59,335 nucleotides of DNA, taken from positions 707,210 to 766,544 of the forward strand of contig NZ_HE610718.1 of NCBI RefSeq assembly GCF_000321025.1, written 5' to 3'. Positions 1 through 9,224 of the stretch are shown in pieces (position 1 is the stretch's first letter; each line of letters begins with the position of its first letter). The position numbers and the translations under genes were made by a program. Below the pieces are notes generated by a model, which saw only the letters and a program-made list of their open reading frames with translations, did no database searches and was not told the origin of the DNA. This stretch comes from Peptoniphilus senegalensis JC140 (GTDB taxonomy: Bacteria; Bacillota; Clostridia; Tissierellales; Peptoniphilaceae).

Positions 1-7
1 CAAAACA

Positions 8-30
8 AACCACCGGCTTAGCCTGTGGTT
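8..30. other. Imperfect hairpin at the window edge
   Basis: Arms AACCAC and GTGGTT enclose a GGC-TTA-GCC top with one C/T mismatch. There is no clear T-run on the + side, so it is not a convincing terminator. It may be the end of an upstream gene's terminator or a relic of a mobile-element end; the window starts too close to decide. Confidence 0.35.
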
Positions 31-57
31 ATGATTATAAAAAGTTTAAAAAAATAA

Positions 58-84
58 TTAGCAGAGTACTTGCAAGAGTGCTAA
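58..84 (+). promoter_or_regulatory. CIRCE-like HrcA operator (degenerate left arm)
   Basis: The 27-bp site has the CIRCE layout of 9-bp arm, 9-bp spacer, 9-bp arm. The right arm GAGTGCTAA matches the consensus exactly. The left arm is TTAGCAGAG instead of TTAGCACTC. It overlaps the -35 box of a good promoter upstream of dnaJ-like and clpB genes, which is the expected place for HrcA repression of heat-shock genes. HrcA itself is not in the window. Confidence 0.75.
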
Positions 85-98
85 CGATATTGTATAAT
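70..98 (+). promoter_or_regulatory. Sigma-A promoter of the dnaJ-like/clpB unit
   Basis: TTGCAA at 70-75 and TATAAT at 93-98 are separated by 17 bp. The CIRCE-like site covers the -35 box. Transcription should start near 105, which gives a leader of about 530 nt before the first gene and places the whole CAAA repeat tract inside the mRNA leader. I saw no equally good promoter between the tract and the gene. Confidence 0.65.
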
Positions 99-171
99 TA
101 AATAGTCAAAGATAGTCAAAGAAAATTTGAGGACTTTGACAAAGTTTTTGATTTTTGAAATTTTGCCTAGA

Positions 172-491
172 AAGCCGAAGCCGAAGCCGAAGTCGAGGGC
201 GAGGGCAAAGACAAAGCAAAGCAAAACAAACAAAGCAAAACAAAACAAACAAAGCAAAACAAAACAAACAAAACAAAGCAAAACAAACAAAACAAAACAA
301 ACAAAGCAAAGCAAAACAAAACAAGCAAAACAAAACAAAACAAGCAAAACAAAACAAAACAAAACAAGCAAAACAAAACAAAACAAGCAAAACAAAACAA
401 AACAAAACAAACAAAGCAAAACAAAACAAACAAAGCAAAGCAAAGCAAAACAAAACAAAGCAAAACAAAGCAAAGCAAAGCAAAAGCAAAA
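172..491 (+). repeat. Low-complexity CAAAA/CAAAG repeat tract, thymine-free
   Basis: The tract opens with three copies of a CCGAAG-type hexamer and two GAGGGC units. It continues as an irregular array of CAAAA, CAAAG and CAAG units. From 194 to 491 the + strand holds no thymine. Because of that all three + frames and the complementary frames stay open and give K/Q/T/N-rich or F/L/C/V-rich nonsense readings. I treat it as a non-coding, variable-length leader repeat. The mRNA would be A/C-rich and almost unstructured. Confidence 0.93.
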
Positions 492-631
492 TTTTAAGAT
501 ATATATTAATAATAAAATTAGTCAAATTATTAATTTTATAAACAAACTTTCAATATAATAAATTAAGAAAATTTGGATATAATTAAGTTAGAGAGTAATT
601 TGATTTTAAATAGATATGAGGAGGTTACAAA

Positions 632-1558
632 TTGAAATACAAAGATTATTATGAAATCCTTGGAGTTTCTAAAGATGCAGATGAAAAGGCGATTAAATCA
701 GCCTATAGGAAATTGGCAAAAAAATATCATCCAGATTTACACCAAGGAGATGAGGCTGCAGCAGAGAAGTTTAAGGAAGTTTCTGAAGCTTATGAGGTTT
801 TGTCTGATGCGGATAAGAGAAAAAAATATGATACTTTTGGCTCTAATTATGACTTTAGCTCTGGATATGATTTTGACCCTTCTCAATATGGTTACACTTA
901 TACTACTGGTGGAAGTGGCGCAGATTTTTCTGACTTCTTCGAAACCATTTTCGGCTCATCAAGGTCTGGCGGAGGGAGAAATTTCTCTGGTGGCTTTAAT
1001 ATAAATGATATTTTTGGAGATTTGTCTGGAAGAGGAAGAGGCAAGTCTTCCAACAAGTCCAGAAACAAGTTTGAATCTGAGCTTTCTATATCAATTAGGG
1101 ATGCCTATGAAGGAACTACGAAAAATGTGAGCCTTACTTACAATAATAAGGAATATGACGTTGCTGTAAAAATTCCAAAGGGCATCACTCGTGGCAAAAA
1201 GATTAAGGTCAATGGCGAAAAGTTTGGTCTTCCTGGAGATATTCTCTTTAAGATTAATATTCGCGACCAAAAGGATCTTGTCCTAGATGGACTTGACATT
1301 ATTAAGACTGAAAATATTTATCCATGGGATGCGGCTCTTGGCAGCAGCAAGACTGTGGAAACTTTAAATGGCAAATTAAAATTAAAAATTCCAGAAAGTT
1401 TTGTTGGAGGAAATAAAATGAGAATTCCTTCCAAGGGTTTTAAAGATTTAAAGGGCAAGGTGGGCGACCTCTATGTTATCTTTAATATCATAAATCCAAA
1501 GAAATTATCTGATGATCAAATAAAATTATATAAAGAATTACAAAATTTAAATAAATAA
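632..1558 (+). CDS. DnaJ-family co-chaperone, CbpA type
   Basis: A 308-residue J-domain protein. The N-terminal J domain (about 1-70) carries the HPD motif at residues 33-35, needed to stimulate the Hsp70 ATPase. A Gly/Ser/Phe-rich linker follows (about 75-150), then a DnaJ C-terminal substrate-binding region. The four CxxCxGxG zinc-finger repeats of a true DnaJ are absent, so this is a type II, CbpA/DnaJB-like protein. The start is a TTG preceded by GAGGAGG at 618-624. The gene lies 20 nt before clpB and both sit downstream of the CIRCE-controlled promoter, so the pair is probably one heat-shock transcript handling aggregated protein together with DnaK. Its exact client range cannot be read from sequence. 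Confidence 0.9.
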   Translation: MKYKDYYEILGVSKDADEKAIKSAYRKLAKKYHPDLHQGDEAAAEKFKEVSEAYEVLSDADKRKKYDTFGSNYDFSSGYDFDPSQYGYTYTTGGSGADFSDFFETIFGSSRSGGGRNFSGGFNINDIFGDLSGRGRGKSSNKSRNKFESELSISIRDAYEGTTKNVSLTYNNKEYDVAVKIPKGITRGKKIKVNGEKFGLPGDILFKINIRDQKDLVLDGLDIIKTENIYPWDAALGSSKTVETLNGKLKLKIPESFVGGNKMRIPSKGFKDLKGKVGDLYVIFNIINPKKLSDDQIKLYKELQNLNK

Positions 1559-1578
1559 AATGTAAATGAGGTGTTTTT

Positions 1579-4158
1579 ATGAATTTTGAAAAATTTACTC
1601 AAAAATCCCTTGAAGCCGTTCAAGGCGCATATAATATTGCGAAGGAATACGGCAATCCTGAGGTAAAAGAAATTCACATAAATTATGCACTTTTAAATGA
1701 CAAAGAAGGACTTATACCAAGGGTCTTAACTTATATGGAAAAAAATCCTGACATGATAAAAAGTGAACTCTTAAAGGTTATTGAAAGACTTCCTAAACAA
1801 TCAGGTGCAGAAGTATATGCCGACTCTTCTTATAGAGAGCTTTTCCAAAAGGCAGAAGACTTTATGAAAAAAATGGGCGACGAATATCTTTCTGTTGAGC
1901 ACATTTATCTTGGACTTTTAAACATGAAGGGAACTGATTCATCTTCAATCTTTAACAAACATAAAATTGATGCTGATAGTTTTCTAAATGCTCTTAAAAA
2001 AATTAGGGGCAATCAACATGTTACTACAGATAATCCTGAAGGAACTTATGACGCCTTAAAAAAATACGGACAAGATTTAACTGAACTTGCTCGTGATGGC
2101 AAGCTTGATCCTGTAATTGGTCGTGATGAAGAAGTTCGTAATGTTATAAGAATTTTATCTCGTAGAACAAAGAACAATCCGGTTTTAATTGGTCCTCCTG
2201 GAGTTGGTAAAACTGCCATAGCTGGTGGACTTGCTCAAAGAATTGTGTCTGAAGATGTGCCTGAAGGACTTAAAAATAAAACTGTCTTCTCTCTAGATAT
2301 GGGAGCTCTAATAGCTGGGGCAAAATATCGTGGTGAATTTGAAGAGAGATTAAAGGCTGTCCTAAATGAAGTGAAAAAATCTGAAGGCGACATAATTTTA
2401 TTCATCGACGAAATTCACAATATTGTTGGTGCAGGAAAAACTGATGGCGCTATGGACGCATCAAACCTTTTAAAGCCAATGCTTGCTCGTGGAGAACTTC
2501 ATGCAATTGGTGCAACAACTCTTGATGAATACAGAAAATATATTGAAAAGGATCCAGCTCTTGAAAGAAGATTCCAAAAAGTCATGGTTAAAGAGCCTAC
2601 TGTTGAAGATACAATTGCAATTCTTCGTGGTTTAAAGGACAAATATGAAATTTATCACGGCATAAGAATTTCTGACTCTGCAGTAATTGCTGCCGCAACT
2701 TTATCTGATAGATATATAACTGATAGATTTTTGCCAGATAAGGCCATAGACTTAATGGATGAAGCTTGCGCAATGCTAAGAACAGAAATAGACTCAATGC
2801 CAACAGAAATTGATGAAGTTAGAAGAAAAATTTTGCAACTTGAAATTGAAAACCAAGCACTAAAAAAGGAAACTGATGATGCAAGTGCTGAAAGGCTTAA
2901 AAAACTTCAAGCTGAACTTTCTGAAGAAAAGGCAGAATTTGACAGATTGAAATCAAAATGGGAAGCTGAAAAGAAAGAACTTGATTCAACTAAGGAGATC
3001 AAGAAAAAAATTGAAGATACAAATCATGCCATTGAAGAAGCTGAAAGAAATTACGACTTAGAAAGACTTTCTGAATTAAAATATGGCACTCTTCCAAAAT
3101 TAAAGGAAGAACTTGCAAAAAAAGAATCAGAAAAGAAAGATGAATCTTCTATGGTTAAGGAAGAAGTTACAGAAGATGAAATCGCCTATGTTGTAAGCAG
3201 ATGGACAGGAATTCCTGTTGAAAAATTAAATAAAACTGAAAGAGAAAAGCTTCTTAACTTAGAAGATATTCTTCACAAGAGAGTAATTGGTCAAGATAAG
3301 GCAATTGAAGTTGTTTCTGATGCTGTTTTAAGGGCGAGAGCAGGACTTAAAGATAGAAATAAACCTATTGGGTCTTTTATTTTCTTGGGACCAACCGGTG
3401 TTGGTAAAACTGAAACTGCAAAGGCTCTTACAGAAACTCTTTTCGATGATGAGAGAAATCTAATTAGAATTGATATGTCTGAATACATGGAAAAACACTC
3501 TGTGTCAAGACTTGTTGGTTCTCCTCCAGGATATGTTGGCTATGATGAAGGCGGACAACTTACTGAAGCTGTAAGGAGAAAACCCTATTCAGTAATTTTA
3601 TTTGATGAAATCGAAAAGGCTCATCCAGATGTCTTTAATATTCTTCTACAAGTTCTTGATGACGGAAGACTTACTGACAACCAAGGAAGAACTGTGGACT
3701 TTAAAAACACAGTTATAATTATGACATCAAATATTGGCTCCCATTTCTTAATTGATGGAATTGGTCCTGACGGACAAATAACTGAAGACTCAAGAGAAGA
3801 AGTAATGCGTGACCTTAGAAGTACCTTTAGACCTGAATTTTTAAATAGAGTTGACGAAGTAGTTTTATTTAAACCACTTCAAAGAGATGAAATTTTCGAC
3901 ATCATCAAACAAAGCATTAAAGAAGTTGAAAGAAAACTTGAAGACAGAGAAATTAAAATTGAAGTTACAGATTCTGCCCTAGAATTTATTCTAAAGGCAT
4001 CCTTTAGTCCACAATATGGTGCAAGACCAGTTAAGAGATATATTGGTCACGCTCTTGAGACAAAAATTTCAAAGATGATTATTAAGGGCGATGTCATGGA
4101 TGGAGATACTATTTTAGTTGGCGTAGAGGCTGATGATTTGTCTGTAAAAGTTAAATAA
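1579..4158 (+). CDS. clpB: ATP-dependent disaggregase ClpB (Hsp100)
   Basis: An 859-residue protein, the usual ClpB length. The order is a Clp N domain (about 1-145), AAA+ module 1 with Walker A GPPGVGKT at 205-212, a long charged coiled-coil middle domain (about 400-525) that separates ClpB from ClpA/ClpC, AAA+ module 2 with Walker A GPTGVGKT at 604-611, and the C-terminal D2-small domain. ClpB threads aggregated proteins through a hexameric pore with DnaK/DnaJ and does not pair with ClpP. The start is ATG with a GAGGTG site. It follows the J-domain gene by 20 nt and ends in a clear terminator. HrcA control is inferred from the upstream CIRCE-like site. Confidence 0.97.
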   Translation: MNFEKFTQKSLEAVQGAYNIAKEYGNPEVKEIHINYALLNDKEGLIPRVLTYMEKNPDMIKSELLKVIERLPKQSGAEVYADSSYRELFQKAEDFMKKMGDEYLSVEHIYLGLLNMKGTDSSSIFNKHKIDADSFLNALKKIRGNQHVTTDNPEGTYDALKKYGQDLTELARDGKLDPVIGRDEEVRNVIRILSRRTKNNPVLIGPPGVGKTAIAGGLAQRIVSEDVPEGLKNKTVFSLDMGALIAGAKYRGEFEERLKAVLNEVKKSEGDIILFIDEIHNIVGAGKTDGAMDASNLLKPMLARGELHAIGATTLDEYRKYIEKDPALERRFQKVMVKEPTVEDTIAILRGLKDKYEIYHGIRISDSAVIAAATLSDRYITDRFLPDKAIDLMDEACAMLRTEIDSMPTEIDEVRRKILQLEIENQALKKETDDASAERLKKLQAELSEEKAEFDRLKSKWEAEKKELDSTKEIKKKIEDTNHAIEEAERNYDLERLSELKYGTLPKLKEELAKKESEKKDESSMVKEEVTEDEIAYVVSRWTGIPVEKLNKTEREKLLNLEDILHKRVIGQDKAIEVVSDAVLRARAGLKDRNKPIGSFIFLGPTGVGKTETAKALTETLFDDERNLIRIDMSEYMEKHSVSRLVGSPPGYVGYDEGGQLTEAVRRKPYSVILFDEIEKAHPDVFNILLQVLDDGRLTDNQGRTVDFKNTVIIMTSNIGSHFLIDGIGPDGQITEDSREEVMRDLRSTFRPEFLNRVDEVVLFKPLQRDEIFDIIKQSIKEVERKLEDREIKIEVTDSALEFILKASFSPQYGARPVKRYIGHALETKISKMIIKGDVMDGDTILVGVEADDLSVKVK

Positions 4159-4170
4159 TTAAATTGATAG

Positions 4171-4197
4171 AGGACTTGCTGAGGCAGGTCCTTTTTA
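4171..4197 (+). terminator. Rho-independent terminator after clpB
   Basis: GGACTTGC pairs with GCAGGTCC (one G-U pair) over a four-base loop and is followed by TTTTT. It closes the dnaJ-like/clpB transcript. Confidence 0.85.
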
Positions 4198-4334
4198 TGT
4201 CGAGACTGTTACAAATTGTTAAGAAAATATTAAATTGGCTAAATATCTAATTCTTATCACTTTTTTATCACAAAAGAGATTTAAACTCAATAACATAGTA
4301 AAAAAAGATATTTTATTTAGGAGGAAATTATTAA

Positions 4335-6092
4335 ATGAAACCATATAGTAAGAAATATTTAACACTTGCGCTTGCAGGAGTATTAGCAGCATCAATACCT
4401 GTATCTGCTTTTGCAAATAATGACGAACCAAATACACAAGGACAAACTACTCCCCCAGCAGTAACCGACCCTCAAAATCCAGGCACAGGAAGTGGATCTG
4501 GAAATACAGGAACAGGAGAAGCTGGAAAAACAGAAACAGAAGCTGAAAAGAAAGCAAGAGAAGAAAAAGAAAAAGCAATAAAAGAAGCTGAAAAAGCAAG
4601 AGAAGAAGCTCGAAAGGCTAAAGAAGAAGCGGATAGATTAAAAAAAGAAAAAGAAGATAGAGAAAAGAGAGAAAGAGAAGAAGCTGAAAGAAAAAGAAGA
4701 TACGAAACTCTTTCACTTTCAAGTGTAAGATATGATGGAACATATTTGACAGGTTATACTTCTGCAAAAGCTGACATATATATAAAGAGAGTTAGTTCAA
4801 GATATGGATATGGATATAGCTATGACAGAGGATATGAAAGAATAGGATATGCAGATAATAGAGGTGATTTTAAGATTAAGGTAGATCTTAAAGAAGGAGA
4901 AACTTATTCTGTAGTAGCAAGAGATGGATTAAATGAATCAAGAGAAGTTGAAATTAAAAACGACAACTATAGAAACATCACTGGCACAAAAGTTTCTGCA
5001 ACAGATTTAAGACTTGTTGGAAGAACTTTGACAGGATATATCAAAAACCATCCTTTTGAAAATATAAGAGTTTATCTTGGCGGCAAACAAATTGGAAACT
5101 TTAGAACTGACAAAAATTCATATTTCTCAGCAACATTAAGCGATAGTATCTATGACAGAGAAGTTAATGATTTAAAATTTTACACAGATTCAAAAACTGT
5201 TGAAAATAAAAAATTCAAGATTACAGAAGCACTTGAAGGTCAAAAACTTGTAAAGGGAACTGCAAATGCAGAAGATGAAATTACAGTTTATGATGCAAGC
5301 AACAGAAAACTTGGAAATATCACTGTAAATAATTCTGGAGTATTTACTGTATTTTTGGACAGAGCCTTAATTGCTGGCGAAACTATAAAGGTTGAAGCTA
5401 AAGATAAATCAGGAAACATTTCTAAGATTGAATACAAGGTTACAAAGAATGCAGTTGAAGAAGTTAAAGCAATTTCTTACATCAAGGGATACCCTGATGG
5501 AACATTTAAACCACAAGCAAATGTTACAAGAGCAGAAGCAGCTCAAATGTTTGCTACACTTTTAAATGGTGGTGCTGACTTTGGCACAAGCTCAGCAACA
5601 AGATTTTCTGATGCAAGTGACAATTGGTATTCAAAGGCAATTAACTATGTTGTTGCAAAGGGACTAATCTCTGGTTATCCTGATGGAACATTTAAGCCAA
5701 ATGAAAGTATTACAAGAGCAGAATTTGCACAAATGATTTCTGGATATGTTAAGACTGAAAAGAAATCTTCTTCTGACTTCCAAGATGTTAAAGACCACTG
5801 GGCAAAGGACGCAATTGACAAATTAAATGGCAACAAAAATGTAAGTGGTTACCCTGATGGAAGCTTCAAGCCAAATGCAAAAATTACAAGAGCAGAAGCT
5901 GTTACAATTTTAAACTCTGTATTTAACAGAAACACAACAGCAAATTCACTTAATAATGTTAATAAATCAGCTTTAAATAAATTTTCAGATGTAAATGAAG
6001 GATTCTGGGCTTACTACAACATTCTTGACGCAGCAAACACTCACAACAGAGAAAGACTAAACTCAACTTCAGAAGTTGATATGTGGAAATAA
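4335..6092 (+). CDS. Secreted S-layer-homology (SLH) surface protein
   Basis: A 585-residue exported protein. A Sec signal peptide occupies residues 1-27, ending SAFA. A Pro/Gly/Thr-rich stretch (about 30-60) leads to a strongly charged Glu/Lys/Arg helix (about 62-125), likely coiled coil. Three beta-rich, Ig-like repeats follow (about 128-370). Three SLH repeats (about 378-560) show GYPDGTFKP-type cores and TRAEAA/TRAEFA/TRAEAV motifs. SLH domains bind pyruvylated secondary cell-wall polymer, so it is held non-covalently in the envelope. The ATG is preceded by AGGAGGA, and the gene stands alone between terminators. It could be a structural S-layer subunit or an adhesin. C-terminal SLH placement matches that of the giant protein at 34-44 kb. 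Confidence 0.9.
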   Translation: MKPYSKKYLTLALAGVLAASIPVSAFANNDEPNTQGQTTPPAVTDPQNPGTGSGSGNTGTGEAGKTETEAEKKAREEKEKAIKEAEKAREEARKAKEEADRLKKEKEDREKREREEAERKRRYETLSLSSVRYDGTYLTGYTSAKADIYIKRVSSRYGYGYSYDRGYERIGYADNRGDFKIKVDLKEGETYSVVARDGLNESREVEIKNDNYRNITGTKVSATDLRLVGRTLTGYIKNHPFENIRVYLGGKQIGNFRTDKNSYFSATLSDSIYDREVNDLKFYTDSKTVENKKFKITEALEGQKLVKGTANAEDEITVYDASNRKLGNITVNNSGVFTVFLDRALIAGETIKVEAKDKSGNISKIEYKVTKNAVEEVKAISYIKGYPDGTFKPQANVTRAEAAQMFATLLNGGADFGTSSATRFSDASDNWYSKAINYVVAKGLISGYPDGTFKPNESITRAEFAQMISGYVKTEKKSSSDFQDVKDHWAKDAIDKLNGNKNVSGYPDGSFKPNAKITRAEAVTILNSVFNRNTTANSLNNVNKSALNKFSDVNEGFWAYYNILDAANTHNRERLNSTSEVDMWK

Positions 6093-6104
6093 ATTCAAGA
6101 TAAT

Positions 6105-6132
6105 GAGGCTCCCTAGTGGAGTCTTATTTTTT
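6105..6132 (+). terminator. Terminator after the SLH protein gene
   Basis: GAGGCTCC pairs with GGAGTCTT through two G-U pairs over a five-base loop, followed by ATTTTTT. Confidence 0.75.
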
Positions 6133-6225
6133 ATTATTTATGGAGAAAAATTTTAGATATTTTATTAATTAGATTTTATAATTTTACGCGAAAAACAAAA
6201 AGTTCAATAAAAATTAAAAAAGTGC

Positions 6226-6254
6226 TTGACTTTTATAATTCTCATATATATAAT
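6226..6254 (+). promoter_or_regulatory. Sigma-A promoter of the lysine-riboswitch operon
   Basis: TTGACT at 6226-6231 and TATAAT at 6249-6254 with an exact 17-bp spacer. The start near 6261 places the riboswitch aptamer about 30 nt into the transcript. Confidence 0.8.
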
Positions 6255-6290
6255 TGATGAAACAATTAAATACATTGTATTGAAAAATAC

Positions 6291-6446
6291 GATAGAGGTG
6301 CGAACTTTATCAGTAGTCTTTTGGAGCAAGACCATGCGACGAAGAAAGATGAAAGGAAATTTCGCCGAAGTGTATTAATGGTAAGTTAATATGCTGGGCA
6401 TGCAAACAATATTTGCATGACTGTCACAAATATGTGGGGAGCTATC
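6291..6446 (+). ncRNA. Lysine riboswitch (L-box) aptamer
   Basis: The conserved L-box blocks appear in order: GATAGAGGTGCGAAC, AGTAG, GGAAATTTCGCCGAAG, GCTGGGC, GACTGTCAC and GTGGGGAGCTATC. The first and last blocks pair as the P1 stem (GATAG with CTATC). The stretch after P1 (6447-6487) can compete with the terminator hairpin at 6488. Lysine binding is therefore expected to end transcription ahead of the ABC importer genes, as for other L-box elements of this architecture. Confidence 0.93.
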
Positions 6447-6487
6447 TAAAGTTAAATACTTTGTCTTATATTTTATTAGACATCTTT

Positions 6488-6518
6488 AACAGTTTGGTTT
6501 TCCAGACTGTTTTTTTTT
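6488..6518 (+). terminator. Riboswitch expression-platform terminator
   Basis: AACAGTTTGG pairs with CCAGACTGTT (one G-U pair) over TTTT and runs into a tract of nine T. It lies between the L-box aptamer and the first importer gene, as required for lysine-dependent attenuation. Confidence 0.88.
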
Positions 6519-6558
6519 ATTACTTTTTATAGCCACCGAGAATTTACGGAGGTATATC

Positions 6559-7413
6559 ATGAATTTAAGAAAGAATGTAGCAAAAGTTTTACTTGTAGGC
6601 GCTTTAGCAAGCACAATGTTTTTAACAGCTTGTAATCCAAAGGGTGATGGAGGCGCAGCTGCTGCACCAGCAGATTCTGACACTTTAAAAGTTGGAATGG
6701 AATGTGATTATGCACCTTTTAACTGGACACAAACTGGTGAGGAACATGGCTATCCAATTGCATCTGGTGGTTACGCTGGTGGTTATGATGTTGAAATCGC
6801 AAAGAAAATTGCTGAATCTATGGACAAGAAACTTGAAATTGTAAAAACTGAATGGAATGGTCTTACTCCTGCAGTTACTTCAGGAAAGATTGATTTAATT
6901 ATCGCAGGCATGAGCCCAACTGCTGAAAGGAAAGAAACTATTGACTTCTCAAACACTTATTACACATCAGACCTTGTAATTGTAGTTAAAAAAGATTCGC
7001 CTTATGCAAATGCAAAGTCACTTCAAGATTTTAAGGGTGCAAATATAACTGGACAACTTAACACTTTCCATTATGAAGTAATTGACCAAATCGAAGGAGT
7101 AAATAAGTCAACAGCTCTTGAAACTTTCCCAGCAATGGTAGTTGCTCTTAGAAGTGGAAAGATTGACGGATATGTTTCTGAAAGACCAGGAGCAGTTTCT
7201 GCTACTTCTGCAAATAATGATTTAACTTTTGTAGAATTTGAAGAAGGAAATGGATTTGAGGCAACTGTTGAAGATACATCAATTGCCATTGGTGTTAAAA
7301 AAGGTAATGAAGAACTTTTAAATAAAGTTAATGATGCACTTTCAAAAATTTCTGAAGAAGAAAGACAAAGCATAATGGAAGATGCAGTAGCTAATCAACC
7401 ACTTAGCGAATAA
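6559..7413 (+). CDS. ABC importer substrate-binding lipoprotein, probably lysine
   Basis: A 284-residue lipoprotein. The signal peptide ends in lipobox LTAC with the lipidated cysteine at residue 25. The mature part is a type 3 periplasmic-binding fold for polar amino acids, with the early MECDYAPF segment and a two-lobe pattern. A Gly/Ala/Pro linker follows the cysteine. It is the first of three genes (binding protein, permease, ATPase) behind the lysine riboswitch, so L-lysine or a close analogue is the likely ligand. The family alone cannot separate lysine from arginine or histidine; the riboswitch is the deciding evidence. A GGAGG site precedes the ATG. It acts on the outer face of the membrane. 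Confidence 0.9.
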   Translation: MNLRKNVAKVLLVGALASTMFLTACNPKGDGGAAAAPADSDTLKVGMECDYAPFNWTQTGEEHGYPIASGGYAGGYDVEIAKKIAESMDKKLEIVKTEWNGLTPAVTSGKIDLIIAGMSPTAERKETIDFSNTYYTSDLVIVVKKDSPYANAKSLQDFKGANITGQLNTFHYEVIDQIEGVNKSTALETFPAMVVALRSGKIDGYVSERPGAVSATSANNDLTFVEFEEGNGFEATVEDTSIAIGVKKGNEELLNKVNDALSKISEEERQSIMEDAVANQPLSE

Positions 7414-7430
7414 AATATAGGAGAAAAAAG

Positions 7431-8201
7431 ATGCCAGAAAGTTTTTTTGGATGGATTAGATTTTTAATAAAGGAATATGGTTCCCTCTTTGTTGAGGGAA
7501 CTATTAATACCATTATAATTGCCGTTGTTGGCACATTGATTGGTTTCTTAATAGGTCTTTTAATAGCAATTGTAAGAACAATAAAAGTAAATAAAAAATC
7601 ATCAGCCTTTAAGAGGGGACTTCTAAAAATTGTAAATGCCATAATCACAGTTTACATTCAAGTAATTAGGGGAACTCCAATGATGGTACAAGCTATGATG
7701 TTTTATTATGGCTCCCTTCAATATTTTAATTTAAACATGGCAGCCATGCCTTCAGCCCTTATAATTGTATCTGTAAATACTGGAGCTTATATGGCTGAAA
7801 TTATTAGAGGGGGAATTATTTCTGTAGACAAGGGTCAAACTGAAGGAGCACTTTCCATAGGAATGACTCATTGGCAAACTATGACAGAAGTTGTACTTCC
7901 ACAAGCTGTTAGAAACATAATTCCATCTGTGGGCAATGAATTTATTGTAAACATAAAGGATTCATCTGTTTTAAATGTAATTTCTGTTTCAGAATTATTC
8001 TTTATTTCAAAATCGGCAGCGGGGACTTATCTAAGATACTTCGAAGTTTTCTTTATCACAGCTTTAATATATCTTGTTTTAACTATAACAGTGAGCCAAG
8101 CAATGAAGTTTGTGGAAAAGAAAATGGACGGAGATGGACATTACAAGATTTATGGCTCACAGTCAACAGCTGAAGTCATAGAAGTAGAAGAAGAGGTGTG
8201 A
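7431..8201 (+). CDS. Amino-acid ABC importer permease
   Basis: A 256-residue HisM/GlnP-type permease with about five hydrophobic segments. The cytoplasmic coupling loop shows the [12 protein letters not shown] motif (about 140-152), where the ATPase docks. The early RGTPMMVQ segment is also typical. It begins 17 nt after the binding-protein gene and its stop lies next to the start of the ATPase gene, so translation is probably coupled. With one permease gene present, the transporter should be a permease homodimer. Lysine specificity is inferred from the upstream riboswitch. Confidence 0.92.
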   Translation: MPESFFGWIRFLIKEYGSLFVEGTINTIIIAVVGTLIGFLIGLLIAIVRTIKVNKKSSAFKRGLLKIVNAIITVYIQVIRGTPMMVQAMMFYYGSLQYFNLNMAAMPSALIIVSVNTGAYMAEIIRGGIISVDKGQTEGALSIGMTHWQTMTEVVLPQAVRNIIPSVGNEFIVNIKDSSVLNVISVSELFFISKSAAGTYLRYFEVFFITALIYLVLTITVSQAMKFVEKKMDGDGHYKIYGSQSTAEVIEVEEEV

Positions 8202-8202
8202 G

Positions 8203-8931
8203 ATGGAATACATTTTTGAAATAGAAAATTTGGAAAAAAGTTTTGGAGACAATTCAGTCTTAAAGGATATAAATTTTAAAGTAGAAAAGGGCGAAGTTGT
8301 TTCAATTATTGGTTCATCTGGCTCAGGAAAGTCAACACTTCTTAGATGTATAAACCTTTTGGAAGAGCCTGATGGAGGTAAAATAAAATATCATGGAGAA
8401 AATATTTTAGATGACATCTCTATAAATAATTACAGGACAAGGGTTGGCATGGTATTTCAATCCTTTAACCTCTTTAATAATATGAGTGTCCTTGAAAATT
8501 GTGTAATAGGACAGGTAAAAGTTTTAAAAAAATCTCGTGATGAGGCAGTAAAGCTTGCAGAAGAATTTTTACAAAAGGTTGGTATGTATGCCTTCAAAGA
8601 TGCAAAGCCAACATCACTTTCTGGAGGACAAAAGCAAAGAGTTGCAATTGCAAGGTCACTTTCCATGAACCCAGAAGTTCTCCTATTTGACGAGCCAACT
8701 TCTGCACTTGATCCAGAGATGGTAAATGAAGTTTTAAATGTAATGAAAGAGCTTGCCAAGGAAGGGCTTACTATGCTTGTGGTAACTCATGAGATGGGTT
8801 TTGCAAGAGATGTATCCAATAGGGTTCTCTTTATGGACAAGGGCGTCATAGCAGAAGATGAAGATTCAAAGGAATTTTTTGCAAATCCAAAAACTAAGAG
8901 GGCAAAGGAATTTTTATCCATGGTCTTATAA
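8203..8931 (+). CDS. Amino-acid ABC importer ATPase
   Basis: A 242-residue ABC ATPase of the polar amino-acid uptake class. Walker A GSSGSGKS is at residues 37-44, the signature LSGGQKQR starts at residue 139, and Walker [14 protein letters not shown] follows, then the switch His in VVTHEMG. Its start is one base after the permease stop codon. It powers uptake of the ligand captured by the first gene's product. A terminator follows directly, so the operon is three genes. Confidence 0.95.
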   Translation: MEYIFEIENLEKSFGDNSVLKDINFKVEKGEVVSIIGSSGSGKSTLLRCINLLEEPDGGKIKYHGENILDDISINNYRTRVGMVFQSFNLFNNMSVLENCVIGQVKVLKKSRDEAVKLAEEFLQKVGMYAFKDAKPTSLSGGQKQRVAIARSLSMNPEVLLFDEPTSALDPEMVNEVLNVMKELAKEGLTMLVVTHEMGFARDVSNRVLFMDKGVIAEDEDSKEFFANPKTKRAKEFLSMVL

Positions 8932-8946
8932 AAAATTATAAACTTT

Positions 8947-8973
8947 AAAAGCTCGAGAGGGCTTTTATTTTTT
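8947..8973 (+). terminator. Terminator after the ABC importer operon
   Basis: AAAAGCTC pairs with GGGCTTTT over GAGA, followed by ATTTTTT. The 250 nt beyond it, up to the aldehyde dehydrogenase, hold two imperfect direct copies of a TATAAAATTTTATAGATTAA-like segment but no clear gene or strong promoter. Confidence 0.8.
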
Positions 8974-9224
8974 GTAAAATTTTATAGATTAAAAATAATT
9001 TTATGACTTATAAAATTTTTATAGATTAATAAAAACTTTCTGATTTGAAAAATTTTTTAGTATAAAGATAAGTTTTCCTATTGCAATTTTTTAGAGATTA
9101 AAGAGAAAATTAGCACAAGATAAAACTTTGTTAAAAAAATATTATACGTTTTAAATTAATTATGAGGGGTATTTCTTATATGCAAGATATTTATGATATA
9201 TTAAATAAAGATAAGGAGTATATT

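Noticed and set aside
172-491. CRISPR array
   Set aside because: Units are 4-6 bases, irregular and contiguous; there are no spacers and no cas genes in the window.
127-558. Open frames of 128-143 codons on + and 103-139 codons on - across the CAAA tract
   Set aside because: All frames are open because the tract has no thymine on one strand and no stop-forming words. The predicted proteins are K/Q/T/N or F/L/C/V low-complexity strings without a ribosome site or known fold.
541-583. TATAAT at 578-583 as a promoter close to the dnaJ-like gene
   Set aside because: No acceptable -35 box lies 16-18 bp upstream, while the promoter at 70-98 has both boxes and a CIRCE.
9162-9224. Longer N terminus for the aldehyde dehydrogenase
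   Set aside because: The upstream ATG has a poor site and adds residues outside the family fold; the ATG at 9225 has AAGGAG and gives the standard N terminus.
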